Assembly (NCBI GenBank): GCA_964594365.1
Contig: CAZQMB010000006.1
Span: 1 to 64,000 of the forward strand
Source of the DNA: CAIUSP01 sp964594365
GTDB taxonomy: Bacteria; Actinomycetota; Thermoleophilia; Solirubrobacterales; 70-9
Direction: 5' to 3'
DNA: 64,000 nt
A model generated the notes under the pieces. That model was not told the origin of the DNA and searched no databases. It worked only from the letters and a program-made list of their open reading frames with translations. This document shows, piece by piece, positions 25,508 through 33,416 of this stretch. Within the stretch, counting starts at the first letter, position 1; the number at the start of each line of letters is the position of its first letter. A program made the position numbers and the translations under genes.

Positions 25508-26887
25508 TCAGCTCAACAGGGGCAGCAACGCATCCAGCTTGAGTTCCGTCTCGGCCAGCTCGGCGGCGGGCTCGGAATCAGCCACCACTCCTGCTCCGGC
25601 AAAAAGGGTTGCCGTTCGGTCCCTCAGCAGCGCCGACCGGAGGGCGACACAGAACTCACCGTCGCCGCTGAAGTCCATCCATCCCACAGGGCCGGCGTAC
25701 CAACCACGGTCCATACGCTCGATGCGGTCGATCGCGTCGAGAGCTGGAGCGGAAGGCTCCCCTCCAACGGCCGGAGTCGGGTGGAGACGCGAGACCAGCG
25801 AGATCACCGAGGTACCGGAGGAGAGTTGTGCGCGAATCGGCGTGGCAAGGTGCTGGATGTTGGAGATCCGCGCGAGCGAAGGCTCGTCTTGACATTCCAC
25901 CCAAACCGAGATCGGTTCGAGTTCCCTGCGGATCCGCTCGACGACGATCTCGTGTTCGGCCCGGTTCTTGCTGCTGCGCATCAATCCCTCGCCGAGGTGG
26001 TCGTCGACCGCTGGATCGGCGCTGCGACGGGCAGATCCGGCGAGCGCCACGGTCACAGCGAGCGGTCCCGAGCGCCGCGCGAGCAACTCCGGGCTGGCGC
26101 CACAAAAGGCCAACTCCGGGCTGCCGACCGCGAAACAGAAGCAGGACGGGAATGCTTCGCGCAACGACCCGACGACGAGGGCCGGATCGTAGGCCGCGCT
26201 GCGATCGATCCTGAGACTGCGGGCTAGCACCACCTTTTCGAAAGATCCGCCGCGGATCTCCCCGGTGGCGCGGGCCACAGCATCCTCGTATGCCGCTGGC
26301 CCCCACTCCGGAGAGCCCTCACCGATCTCGGCCGGACGCTCGTCTGTAAGCCCTGGCACCCCCTGCGGCATGCTGGCCTCGCTGAGTGCCTCGAGTCGCG
26401 CCTTGATCGAAGAGAGAGCTGCGGCGGGATCCTGAGCGAGATCTACGACCGCCGTGAGCCATGCCTTGCCATCGAGCCGCTGGATCGAGATCTCCGGCAA
26501 CACGAGGAGCGCCGGAGGTAGCGAGGACCACTCTGAGGTCGAGCATCCGTCCGGAGCGAAAGAGAAACCACCGGTGAAGACCGGTCCCGCGCCTTGAGGG
26601 AGATCCTCATTCCCGAACCGCTCGATCGAGGAGATGATCTCGCTTGCGTCCCGCTCTATCTGCCGGAACCGGTCGTCGCCACGCGAGACCAACTCTCGTA
26701 CCTGGCCCAGCGTCGCCAGCGAGAAACCGCCGCGATCGGGCTGTTCCCAGCAGGACCAACGGTCGCGGGCCCGACGTGACCCGATCACGAGCGCACTGGG
26801 GTCCGTCTCCCCTGAGACCGGAACGGTGATGGCGACCAGATCGCGATTCCCCCCGGAGGAGATCAGGGCCGTCAGTTCCGAGAGCAA
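25508..26887 (-). CDS. menF: Isochorismate synthase
   Basis: It converts chorismate to isochorismate, the entry step of menaquinone synthesis. The 459-aa product has the chorismate-binding fold with FEKVVLARS, GASPELLARR, LHPTPAVGG and the C-terminal GAGVVADSEPAAELAETELK. Salicylate-type synthases are similar, but the men genes alongside favour MenF. The start is uncertain: TTG 26887 is used here, but the frame continues up to a CTG (26923) overlapping the ilvN stop as CTGA. It lies 32 nt behind ilvN, on the same strand. Confidence 0.92.
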   Translation of the reverse strand: MLSELTALISSGGNRDLVAITVPVSGETDPSALVIGSRRARDRWSCWEQPDRGGFSLATLGQVRELVSRGDDRFRQIERDASEIISSIERFGNEDLPQGAGPVFTGGFSFAPDGCSTSEWSSLPPALLVLPEISIQRLDGKAWLTAVVDLAQDPAAALSSIKARLEALSEASMPQGVPGLTDERPAEIGEGSPEWGPAAYEDAVARATGEIRGGSFEKVVLARSLRIDRSAAYDPALVVGSLREAFPSCFCFAVGSPELAFCGASPELLARRSGPLAVTVALAGSARRSADPAVDDHLGEGLMRSSKNRAEHEIVVERIRRELEPISVWVECQDEPSLARISNIQHLATPIRAQLSSGTSVISLVSRLHPTPAVGGEPSAPALDAIDRIERMDRGWYAGPVGWMDFSGDGEFCVALRSALLRDRTATLFAGAGVVADSEPAAELAETELKLDALLPLLS

Positions 26888-26919
26888 CTCGGAACGGGCT
26901 TCGATGAGATCGGCGCGAC

Positions 26920-27474
26920 TCAGGAGTCTGAGGGCGAGCGTCCGAGGGCAACCTCGCCCGTCCGGACCATCTCGATCAGGCCATGCGGTCGAACCATCCT
27001 CTCGAATGCTTCGATCTTGTCGGCCGGCCCGGTGACCTCGACGGTCATCGACTTGCGTGAGACGTCGACCACACGCCCACGGAAGATCTCTGCGAACTGC
27101 ATGATCTCGTGGCGGCTCTCGACGGGCGCTGAGACCTTGAACAGAGCCATCTCACGGGCCGTAGTCTCCCGGGGCTCCATGTCCCGAAGCTTGACCACGT
27201 TGATCAGCTTGTTCAGCTGCTTCGTCACTTGATCGATTGGATGCTTCGCTCCATCGATCGTGATCGTCATTCGCGAGAAATTGGGATCCTCGGTCGGCCC
27301 CACCGCGAGGGTGTCGATGTTGAACCCTCTCCGCGAGAACAGCCCGGCGATACGCGCCAGCACTCCAGGCTTGTTCTCGACCGTCAGCGAGAGCAGATGC
27401 TTCCGGCCTGTCAGCGATCGGGTCTCTGCGGCAAGCTGATCGAGCTCGGTGAGGTTGGGGGCGCCTGAGTCCAT
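26920..27474 (-). CDS. ilvN: Acetolactate synthase small (regulatory) subunit
   Basis: This subunit confers valine feedback control and full activity on IlvB. The 184-aa product has an N-terminal ACT domain (KHLLSLTVENKPGVLARIAGLFSRRG) and a C-terminal ALS_ss domain ending in IEMVRTGEVALGR. The ATG at 27474 is 2 nt after the ilvB stop and matches the family's start; longer in-frame starts inside ilvB are not credible. Confidence 0.96.
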   Translation of the reverse strand: MDSGAPNLTELDQLAAETRSLTGRKHLLSLTVENKPGVLARIAGLFSRRGFNIDTLAVGPTEDPNFSRMTITIDGAKHPIDQVTKQLNKLINVVKLRDMEPRETTAREMALFKVSAPVESRHEIMQFAEIFRGRVVDVSRKSMTVEVTGPADKIEAFERMVRPHGLIEMVRTGEVALGRSPSDS

Positions 27475-27476
27475 CC

Positions 27477-29156
27477 TCAACCCACCATGTCCCTGGCCGC
27501 GGCCCCCGCCGGGATCATCGGATAACAATTCTCGGTGGGGTCCACACGCACGTCCAACAACGCCGGGCCCTCCTCCGCCAGGGTGTCGGCTATCGCCTGA
27601 TCCAGATCGGCCTTGTCGTCGACTCTGGCAGCAGCACAGCCGAAAGCGTCGGCGAGCTTGACCCAGTCGGGGCTGTCCCCCATCTCGATCGCCACGTGCT
27701 TCGAATCCCAGAACAGCTCCTGCCACTGACGCACCATTCCGTAATGACCGTTGTTCATCAGCAGCACCTTGACTGGCACTTGGTTGGAGACGGCGGTCGC
27801 CAATTCCTGGACGGTCATGATCAGGCTTCCGTCCCCGGTTACGCAGACGACGGTCTCATCGGGGCATGCGATCTTCGCACCGATCGCGAAGGGGAGTCCC
27901 ACACCCATCGTTCCGAGTCCTCCGGAGTTGATCCACCGCCGCGGCTGAGGGAAGTCGTAGTACTGGGCGACCCACATCTGGTGTTGGCCGACGTCCGAGG
28001 TCACGATCGCCTCTCCGTTGGTGGCCCGATTCAGTGACTCGATCATCGCCTGTGGCTTGATGGTCGAGTCCTTGGAGTCCTTGTAGGTGAGCGGATACTC
28101 CTTGCGCCACTCGCTGATCCTTCCCCACCACTCGGCGAGACGAGTCCCATCAGGCTGGAGTGCCCGATACTCGCTGGTCAGGGCGGTCAGGACCGCCTTC
28201 GCATCGCCGACGATCGGGATGTGAGCGGCAACGTTCTTGGAGATCTCGGCAGGATCGATGTCGATGTGGATGAATTTCGCGTTGGGAGCGAATTCAGACA
28301 GCTTTCCGGTTATCCGATCGTCGAAACGGGCGCCGACGGCAACGATCAGGTCGGCCTCGTCCATCGCGTAGTTGGCGGCCCGGGTTCCGTGCATGCCGAG
28401 CATGCCGAGCCACTGCTCGTTTGGGGCGGGGAACGATCCGAGCCCCATCAGGGTGCAGGTGACCGGGAGGTCATCGACCAGACAGAGCTCGCGGAGCTCC
28501 TCCGAAGCCTCGGCGTTGATCACACCGCCTCCGGCGTAGATCACCGGACGTGTCGCGCTCGCCATCGCCTTTGCAGCGATCTTGATCTGGTTGATGTTGC
28601 CCTCGACGGAGGGCTTGTAGCCCGCGAGCTCGACGGGCTTGGTGTTCGGCTCGTAGTCGATCTCGGCGCGCCCGAGATCCTGAGGTACGTCGATCAAGAC
28701 GGGGCCGGGGCGCCCGGTGGACGCGATCTGGAATGCCTCATGGACGTATTCGGGTATCTGGGAGGCCTCGGTGACCATCAGCGAGTGCTTGACGATCGGG
28801 TAGGTGATGCCCGTGATGTCGGCCTCCTGGAAGCCGTCGGTGCCGATCAGATCCGTGCGGACCTGACCGGTGATGAAGACGGTCGGGACGGAGTCCATCT
28901 GGGCGTCCGCGATCGGAGTGACCAGATTGGTTGCGCCCGGACCCGAGGTAGCGAACGTGACTCCCACCCTTCCAGACGCTTTGGCGTAGCCCTCGGCCAT
29001 GTGCCCTGCCCCCTGCTCATGTCGGGCATGGATATGCGTGAAGTCTGCGCCATGGACAGCGTCGTAGACCGGCAGGTTGGCTCCACCGGGAATCCCGAAT
29101 ATGTACTCGACGCCCTCGACCTTGAGGGCCTCCATCATCGCGTCCGCAGCTCTCAT
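27477..29156 (-). CDS. ilvB: Acetolactate synthase large (catalytic) subunit
   Basis: This ThDP/FAD enzyme makes acetolactate or acetohydroxybutyrate, the common first step of branched-chain synthesis. The 559-aa product has FGIPGGANLPVYD, the catalytic Glu in RHEQGAGHMAEGYA, TSGPGATNLVT, and the ThDP-binding GDGSLIMTVQELATA...NNGHYGMVRQWQ. The ATG at 29156 is 7 nt after TACCAT. The order is ilvB-ilvN-menF. Confidence 0.97.
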   Translation of the reverse strand: MRAADAMMEALKVEGVEYIFGIPGGANLPVYDAVHGADFTHIHARHEQGAGHMAEGYAKASGRVGVTFATSGPGATNLVTPIADAQMDSVPTVFITGQVRTDLIGTDGFQEADITGITYPIVKHSLMVTEASQIPEYVHEAFQIASTGRPGPVLIDVPQDLGRAEIDYEPNTKPVELAGYKPSVEGNINQIKIAAKAMASATRPVIYAGGGVINAEASEELRELCLVDDLPVTCTLMGLGSFPAPNEQWLGMLGMHGTRAANYAMDEADLIVAVGARFDDRITGKLSEFAPNAKFIHIDIDPAEISKNVAAHIPIVGDAKAVLTALTSEYRALQPDGTRLAEWWGRISEWRKEYPLTYKDSKDSTIKPQAMIESLNRATNGEAIVTSDVGQHQMWVAQYYDFPQPRRWINSGGLGTMGVGLPFAIGAKIACPDETVVCVTGDGSLIMTVQELATAVSNQVPVKVLLMNNGHYGMVRQWQELFWDSKHVAIEMGDSPDWVKLADAFGCAAARVDDKADLDQAIADTLAEEGPALLDVRVDPTENCYPMIPAGAAARDMVG

Positions 29157-29163
29157 TGACGAG

Positions 29164-29228
29164 ATGGTAGCCGCCCGGGGCCCGCGGGCATTGGCAGCAG
29201 GGGATTTCGCAGGGAAATTCCCGCGGGC
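29164..29228 (-). promoter_or_regulatory. ilvB upstream region: -10 TACCAT and palindromes
   Basis: TACCAT (29164-29169) ends 7 nt before the ilvB ATG. Upstream, the 9-mer CCCGCGGGC occurs twice (29181-29189 and 29220-29228); each contains the palindrome CCCGCGGG, so the copies can pair with each other. Between them is the perfect 11-nt palindrome GGGAAATTCCC (29212-29222). These could be a regulator site or the end of the sqdB transcript. Confidence 0.4.
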
Positions 29229-29260
29229 GCGCCAACCACCGCGAATACCGACGCGACTCC

Positions 29261-30436
29261 TTACTTCGCCGGCTGAGGCTCAGGCAGAGGCTTCCACAAG
29301 GTCTTGGGATCGATGGCTTCATCGATCACACGCTCCTTGTTTGCCTCGATTGCGTCGAGCACGGACTCGACCAGTTCCTCGCCAAGCGGATGCGGCTCGA
29401 GACCCAGGTCGAGCAGCTTGGTGTGCTTGGCGTTGTAGTAGTGCTCCTCGAGTTCGACCCTGGGATTCTCGAGATGATCGATCGAGACCTCGTACCCCTT
29501 GTGCTCCCCAGCTTTCTTGACCAGTTCCGCGAGGTCCAAGATCGAGAACTGCTCGGTGAACTGGTTGAAGACCCTGAACTCTCCGGGATCCGCGGGATTC
29601 TCTGCCGCCAACTCGACGCAAGCCAGAGTGTCACGGATATTGAGGAAGCCGCGGACCTGAGTGCCGGCTCCGTAGACGGTGAGGGGCTTGCCGATGACGG
29701 CCTGGACGCAGAAACGGTTCAGGACGGTGCCGAAGTACTGGTCGTAGTCGAAGCGGGTGATCAAGCGCTCGTCGCGTGCGCTCTCCTCGGTTTCGATGCC
29801 GTAGACGACACCCTGATTGAGGTCGGTGCTCCGCAGGCCCCAGATCCGGCAAGCGAAGTGGATGTTGTGCGAATCGTGGACCTTCGAGAGGTGGTAGAGA
29901 GAGCCCGGGAGCTTGGGGAAGGGAAGCGTGTCCTTCCTGCCGTTGTGCTCGATCTCGATGTAGCCCTCTTCGATGTCGATGTTCGGCTGTCCGTACTCAC
30001 CCATCGTTCCGAGCTTGACCAGATGGGCATCCGGCACGTGGTCGCGCATTGCGAAGAGGAGGTTGAGGGTTCCGATCACATTCGCGTACTGCGTCTCGAC
30101 AGCGGTGTCGCGGCTGATCATCGAGTAAGGAGCAGAAGACTGCTGCCCGTAATGGATGATGACCTCGGGACGGGTCTCCATGACGACCTCCTCGACGAAG
30201 TCGGCATCCTCCATTGCCCCGATGAAGCTCCTGATGCGCTTGCCGGTCAGTTCGTGCCAGGCCTCGAGTCGCTCATCGAGCGGGCGAATCGGTGTCAGCG
30301 AGTCCGAGCCACGCTCCTCGTGCCAACGACGGCGCGAGAAGTTGTCGAGGACCGAGACCTCATGGCCCTTCTCGGAGAATCTCATTGCTGTGGGCCAGCC
30401 GAGGTAGCCGTCTCCACCGAGGATTAAGACCTTCAT
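29261..30436 (-). CDS. sqdB: UDP-sulfoquinovose synthase
   Basis: It makes UDP-sulfoquinovose from UDP-glucose and sulfite, the head-group donor for the sulfolipid SQDG. The 391-aa short-chain-dehydrogenase-type product starts MKVLILGGDGYLGW (NAD motif) and has the conserved LGTMGEYG and YHLSKVHDSHNI (catalytic Thr, Tyr and Lys), plus TDLNQGVVYG. These are SqdB/SQD1-specific. No SqdX-type lipid transferase is obvious beside it; the divergent neighbour is a GT2 fusion. A TACGCT box lies 9 nt before the ATG. Confidence 0.92.
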   Translation of the reverse strand: MKVLILGGDGYLGWPTAMRFSEKGHEVSVLDNFSRRRWHEERGSDSLTPIRPLDERLEAWHELTGKRIRSFIGAMEDADFVEEVVMETRPEVIIHYGQQSSAPYSMISRDTAVETQYANVIGTLNLLFAMRDHVPDAHLVKLGTMGEYGQPNIDIEEGYIEIEHNGRKDTLPFPKLPGSLYHLSKVHDSHNIHFACRIWGLRSTDLNQGVVYGIETEESARDERLITRFDYDQYFGTVLNRFCVQAVIGKPLTVYGAGTQVRGFLNIRDTLACVELAAENPADPGEFRVFNQFTEQFSILDLAELVKKAGEHKGYEVSIDHLENPRVELEEHYYNAKHTKLLDLGLEPHPLGEELVESVLDAIEANKERVIDEAIDPKTLWKPLPEPQPAK

Positions 30437-30528
30437 CGTCGCGGCAGCGTAGCAGCGCGGGTGGTCGTCTGCCGGGCGGGTCGGTGCTCCTTGCGCGGAA
30501 TCGCCCGGATTACCGCAGCGGAGCCGGG

Positions 30529-30534
30529 TATCTT
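30529..30534 (+). promoter_or_regulatory. -10 box TATCTT for the GT2 gene
   Basis: TATCTT ends 8 nt before the TTG start of the glycosyltransferase, which fits a leaderless mRNA. Confidence 0.45.
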
Positions 30535-30542
30535 GCTCCGGC

Positions 30543-31619
30543 TTGGAACTTCTCCCCCTGACAGCCTCACTCTTCCCTCCCGAGTTGACCGCCCTTCGTC
30601 TGGTCGGCCTCGTCGCAGCCGCGGCGCTTATCGCCTTCCCGATCCTGCGCCGCGGGGCGATCTCGAATGGAGCCGCGATCCTCTCGATCCTCGCGGGCCT
30701 GTTGCTCGCGATCGTCTCGGGTACTCAGTTGCTCGACTCGATCCTCGAGGCCTTTGCGTTCCGCAGCGGTAACGGCGGTCGCATCCTCGGTCTGGCGGTC
30801 TTCGCGATCGCGGTGCTCTTCCTGCTCGTCCTGCGCTCACTGAACGTCACCGGGAGACTCAACACCGAGGTGTCGGCGATGCTCGAGGGCATCGCCTGGG
30901 AGGAGTTCCGCTCGGCCGGACTCCCGAAGCTGTTCGAGGGGAAGGTCGCCGTCCTCATCCCGGCATACAACGAGGCCGACAACGTCGGCCATGTCATCGG
31001 GCAGGTCCCAGAGACCGTCTGCGGCATGGAGACCGCGATACTCGTCGTAGACGACGGCTCGCGAGACGGAACAGCAGACGCTGCCGCAGAGGCTGGCGCA
31101 GTGGTCGCTCGCCACGTGATCAACCGTGGAGGCGGTGCGGCGCTCAGGACGGGCTACCGCCTGATGTCCGAATCCGGAGCGAGCATCGTGGTCACCCTCG
31201 ATGCCGATGGTCAGCACCTGCCGTCCCAGATGGAGAGGTTGGTTGCGCCGATCGTCTCGGGTGAGGTGGATCTCGCTCACGGCTCCCGAGTCCTGGGAGA
31301 GGCGGAGCCCAACGCGAAGGCCCGTGAGCTGGGGATCGTCTTCTTCAACAAGCTCGTCTCCTTCATCACCCGGACCGAGGTCTCGGATTGTTCCAACGGC
31401 TATAGGGCCGTCAAGGTCGAGGTACTCCCGAAACTCGTCCTGCGCCAGGAGCAGTTCCACACCTCGGAGTTCATGATCGAGGCCATCAAGCGGGGTATTC
31501 CGGCGAAGGAAGTGCCGATCTCGGTGGTCAAACGGCTCAGCGGACACTCCAAGAAGCCCGCGGTGGTTCGCTACGGGATCGGCTTCACCAACGCGATCGT
31601 CAGGACCTGGCTGCGCTAG
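30543..31619 (+). CDS. Membrane-anchored family 2 glycosyltransferase (N-terminal DUF2304-like domain)
   Basis: The 358-aa product starts with about 100 residues containing three hydrophobic segments, resembling the DUF2304 proteins usually encoded as separate neighbours of GT2 enzymes. A dolichyl-phosphate-mannose-synthase-like GT2 domain follows: LIPAYNEADNVG, VVDDGSRDGT, LDADGQHLPSQ and the GSR/FNK segment. It probably transfers a sugar from a nucleotide donor to a lipid carrier at the inner face of the membrane. It diverges from sqdB with 106 nt between. The start codon is TTG. Its stop overlaps the stop of the opposite zinc-ribbon gene. Confidence 0.88.
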   Translation: MELLPLTASLFPPELTALRLVGLVAAAALIAFPILRRGAISNGAAILSILAGLLLAIVSGTQLLDSILEAFAFRSGNGGRILGLAVFAIAVLFLLVLRSLNVTGRLNTEVSAMLEGIAWEEFRSAGLPKLFEGKVAVLIPAYNEADNVGHVIGQVPETVCGMETAILVVDDGSRDGTADAAAEAGAVVARHVINRGGGAALRTGYRLMSESGASIVVTLDADGQHLPSQMERLVAPIVSGEVDLAHGSRVLGEAEPNAKARELGIVFFNKLVSFITRTEVSDCSNGYRAVKVEVLPKLVLRQEQFHTSEFMIEAIKRGIPAKEVPISVVKRLSGHSKKPAVVRYGIGFTNAIVRTWLR

Positions 31620-31906
31620 CCGTTGGGGCCCGGGACCTGCGGGCGACGGATCTCCTCGGGATCGGGCAGGTACAAGTCCTCCCCGCATCTCGGACAGACC
31701 TGTACGTAGAGCTTCAGGGTCTTGTGGCAACGTGGGCACTGTCTCTCTGGTTCGTCGCGGTCGGTTCGGGAGAAGATCGCCGCCAGCAGACCGAGGAACG
31801 GAAGGACCGCTCCGATCAGGAACCAGAGGATGAACGAGCTCCCCTTGATCTTCCCGACGATGCCCGTCGCGAGGCCGAAACAGGTGGCGATGATCAGGTA
31901 CGACAT
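31616..31906 (-). CDS. Small membrane protein with C-terminal zinc ribbon
   Basis: The 96-aa product has two hydrophobic segments (about 3-20 and 24-45) followed by a paired CPRC-x11-CPRC zinc ribbon and a Pro/Glu-rich tail. I do not recognise a specific function; small two-TM plus zinc-ribbon proteins are common and mostly uncharacterised. CATAAT ends 8 nt before its ATG. The stop shares a CTAG palindrome with the GT2 stop on the other strand, a 4-nt tail-to-tail overlap. Confidence 0.8.
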   Translation of the reverse strand: MSYLIIATCFGLATGIVGKIKGSSFILWFLIGAVLPFLGLLAAIFSRTDRDEPERQCPRCHKTLKLYVQVCPRCGEDLYLPDPEEIRRPQVPGPNG

Positions 31907-31913
31907 CGGAACT

Positions 31914-31920
31914 GATTATG
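31914..31920. promoter_or_regulatory. Overlapping divergent -10 boxes
   Basis: The 18-bp space between the zinc-ribbon gene and the amidotransferase contains CATAAT on the minus strand (31915-31920) and GATTAT on the plus strand (31914-31919). They sit 8 and 5 nt from the two start codons, so one AT-rich core may fire in both directions. Confidence 0.45.
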
Positions 31921-31924
31921 AGGG

Positions 31925-32683
31925 GTGGCACTGCCCGACGAGGATGCTCTTGGCAGACTTCACGGCGTGAAAGCGGTGGCGATCGCATATGAGGAAGACG
32001 GCGGCCCAGGGGTCTTCAGCGACGCCGCCATCGCGACTGATGTAGAGCTGGAGGTCTGGAAGCGATGGGAGTCTGGCCCGCCTCCAAGCAGCCTCGACTC
32101 CTACGGCGCGATCGTCTGCCTCGGCGGATCGATGCATCCGACGGGACCTGACAGCGGAGAGCCGGGAGAACTCACCGACGACCGCGAACTGCTCGAGGGC
32201 GCCCTCGCCGCTGGTACCCCGATCCTGAGTGTGTGCCTCGGAGCCGAGCTCTGCACCCAAGCCGCAGGGGGTGGAATCCGGAAGCTCGAGACGCTCGAGG
32301 TCGGTTGGGCGGAGATCGAACTGACCGAAGCTGGCCGTGAGGACCCGCTGCTCGGGCCGATGGGGTCACCGTTCGAGGGGTTCGAGTGGCACAGCTACAG
32401 TTGCCTGCCCCCCGACGGTGCCATCGTCCTCGCCACCAACCCAGCGTCACCTCAAGCGTGGAGGATCGGGGATTCAGCCTGGGCGATCCAGTTCCACGCC
32501 GAGGTCCTCCTCGAGGACATCCAGTCCTGGCTTCGATCCTGGGACAAGGATCCCGACGCCCTCGCCAGCGGTCTCGACCCGGATCGAATCGCGGTCGAGA
32601 CCGAGCGGAAGATCTCGCGATGGAACGATCTCGGTCGGGGTCTGGCTGAGAGGTTCTTCGCCTTCGCCGCTACTCGGGCGTGA
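31925..32683 (+). CDS. Class I glutamine amidotransferase-like protein
   Basis: The 252-aa product has a stand-alone class I GATase fold with the nucleophile elbow LSVCLGAELC and the catalytic His-Glu in QFHAEV. It has no synthetase domain, so it may release ammonia for a partner or hydrolyse a gamma-glutamyl compound; the substrate is unknown. The GTG at 31925 is supported by a -10 box 5 nt upstream, but GTG 31967 (starting VKAVAIAYEEDG) better resembles the family N-terminus. Its 3' end overlaps the SDR gene tail-to-tail by 14 nt. Confidence 0.82.
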   Translation: MALPDEDALGRLHGVKAVAIAYEEDGGPGVFSDAAIATDVELEVWKRWESGPPPSSLDSYGAIVCLGGSMHPTGPDSGEPGELTDDRELLEGALAAGTPILSVCLGAELCTQAAGGGIRKLETLEVGWAEIELTEAGREDPLLGPMGSPFEGFEWHSYSCLPPDGAIVLATNPASPQAWRIGDSAWAIQFHAEVLLEDIQSWLRSWDKDPDALASGLDPDRIAVETERKISRWNDLGRGLAERFFAFAATRA

Positions 32684-33416
32684 TGTAGGCGGCCGACAGT
32701 CCACCATCCACGAGGAAGGTCGAAGCGGTCACGAAGGAGCTGTCATCGCTGGCCAGGAAGAGGACGCCCTGGGCTATCTCACGAGCTTCACCGAACCGAC
32801 CCATCGGTACGTGGACGAGACGCCTCTCGGCCTTCTCCGGATCTTTGGCGAACAGCTCCTGCAGCAATGGGGTGTTGACCGGCCCCGGGCAGAGGGCGTT
32901 CACCCTGACTCCCTTGCGGGCGAATTCGACCCCGAGCTCCCTGGAGAGAGCGAGGACACCACCCTTGGAGGCGGTGTAGGAGCCCTGTGAGACGGCTGCG
33001 CCCATCACAGCGACGAACGAGGCCGTGTTGATCACCGAGCCGCCGCCGCGCTGGAGCAAGTGAGGAATCCCGTGCTTGCAACAGAGGAAGACGCTCCGCA
33101 GGTTCACCATCTGAACCCGCTCCCACGCCTCGAGATCGGTGTCGATCACCGACTTGTCGTCGGTCGGGTTGATACCGGCGTTGTTGAACAGCACGTCCAC
33201 CCCTCCGAGCTTTGCCGCGGCTTCCTCGTACATGGCTTGGACCTGTGCTTCATCGGATACATCTGCCTGCAGGGAGAGCTCTCCAGGTGCACCTGCCTCG
33301 AGGTCCACCCCGACGACGCGGGCCCCCTCCTGCTCGAACAGTGCAGCGGTCTCCGCACCTATCCCACTGGCGGCTCCAGTGATCACACACACCTTTCCCT
33401 CGAGCCTTCCGGACAT
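32670..33416 (-). CDS. Short-chain dehydrogenase/reductase
   Basis: The 248-aa classical SDR has the NAD(P) motif TGAASGIG, NNAG, the catalytic Ser in INTAS and YTASK. The Asp in VVGVDLEAG after beta2 suggests NAD rather than NADP, which favours an oxidative role. It begins immediately after the aldehyde dehydrogenase stop. In this operon it is the candidate alcohol dehydrogenase acting on a gamma-glutamylated amino alcohol; that role is inferred from context. Confidence 0.9.
   Translation of the reverse strand: MSGRLEGKVCVITGAASGIGAETAALFEQEGARVVGVDLEAGAPGELSLQADVSDEAQVQAMYEEAAAKLGGVDVLFNNAGINPTDDKSVIDTDLEAWERVQMVNLRSVFLCCKHGIPHLLQRGGGSVINTASFVAVMGAAVSQGSYTASKGGVLALSRELGVEFARKGVRVNALCPGPVNTPLLQELFAKDPEKAERRLVHVPMGRFGEAREIAQGVLFLASDDSSFVTASTFLVDGGLSAAYITPE

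Noticed and set aside
27475..27726. Upstream extension of ilvN inside ilvB
   Set aside because: The ACT domain begins shortly after the ATG at 27474, and the extension is an out-of-frame reading of ilvB.
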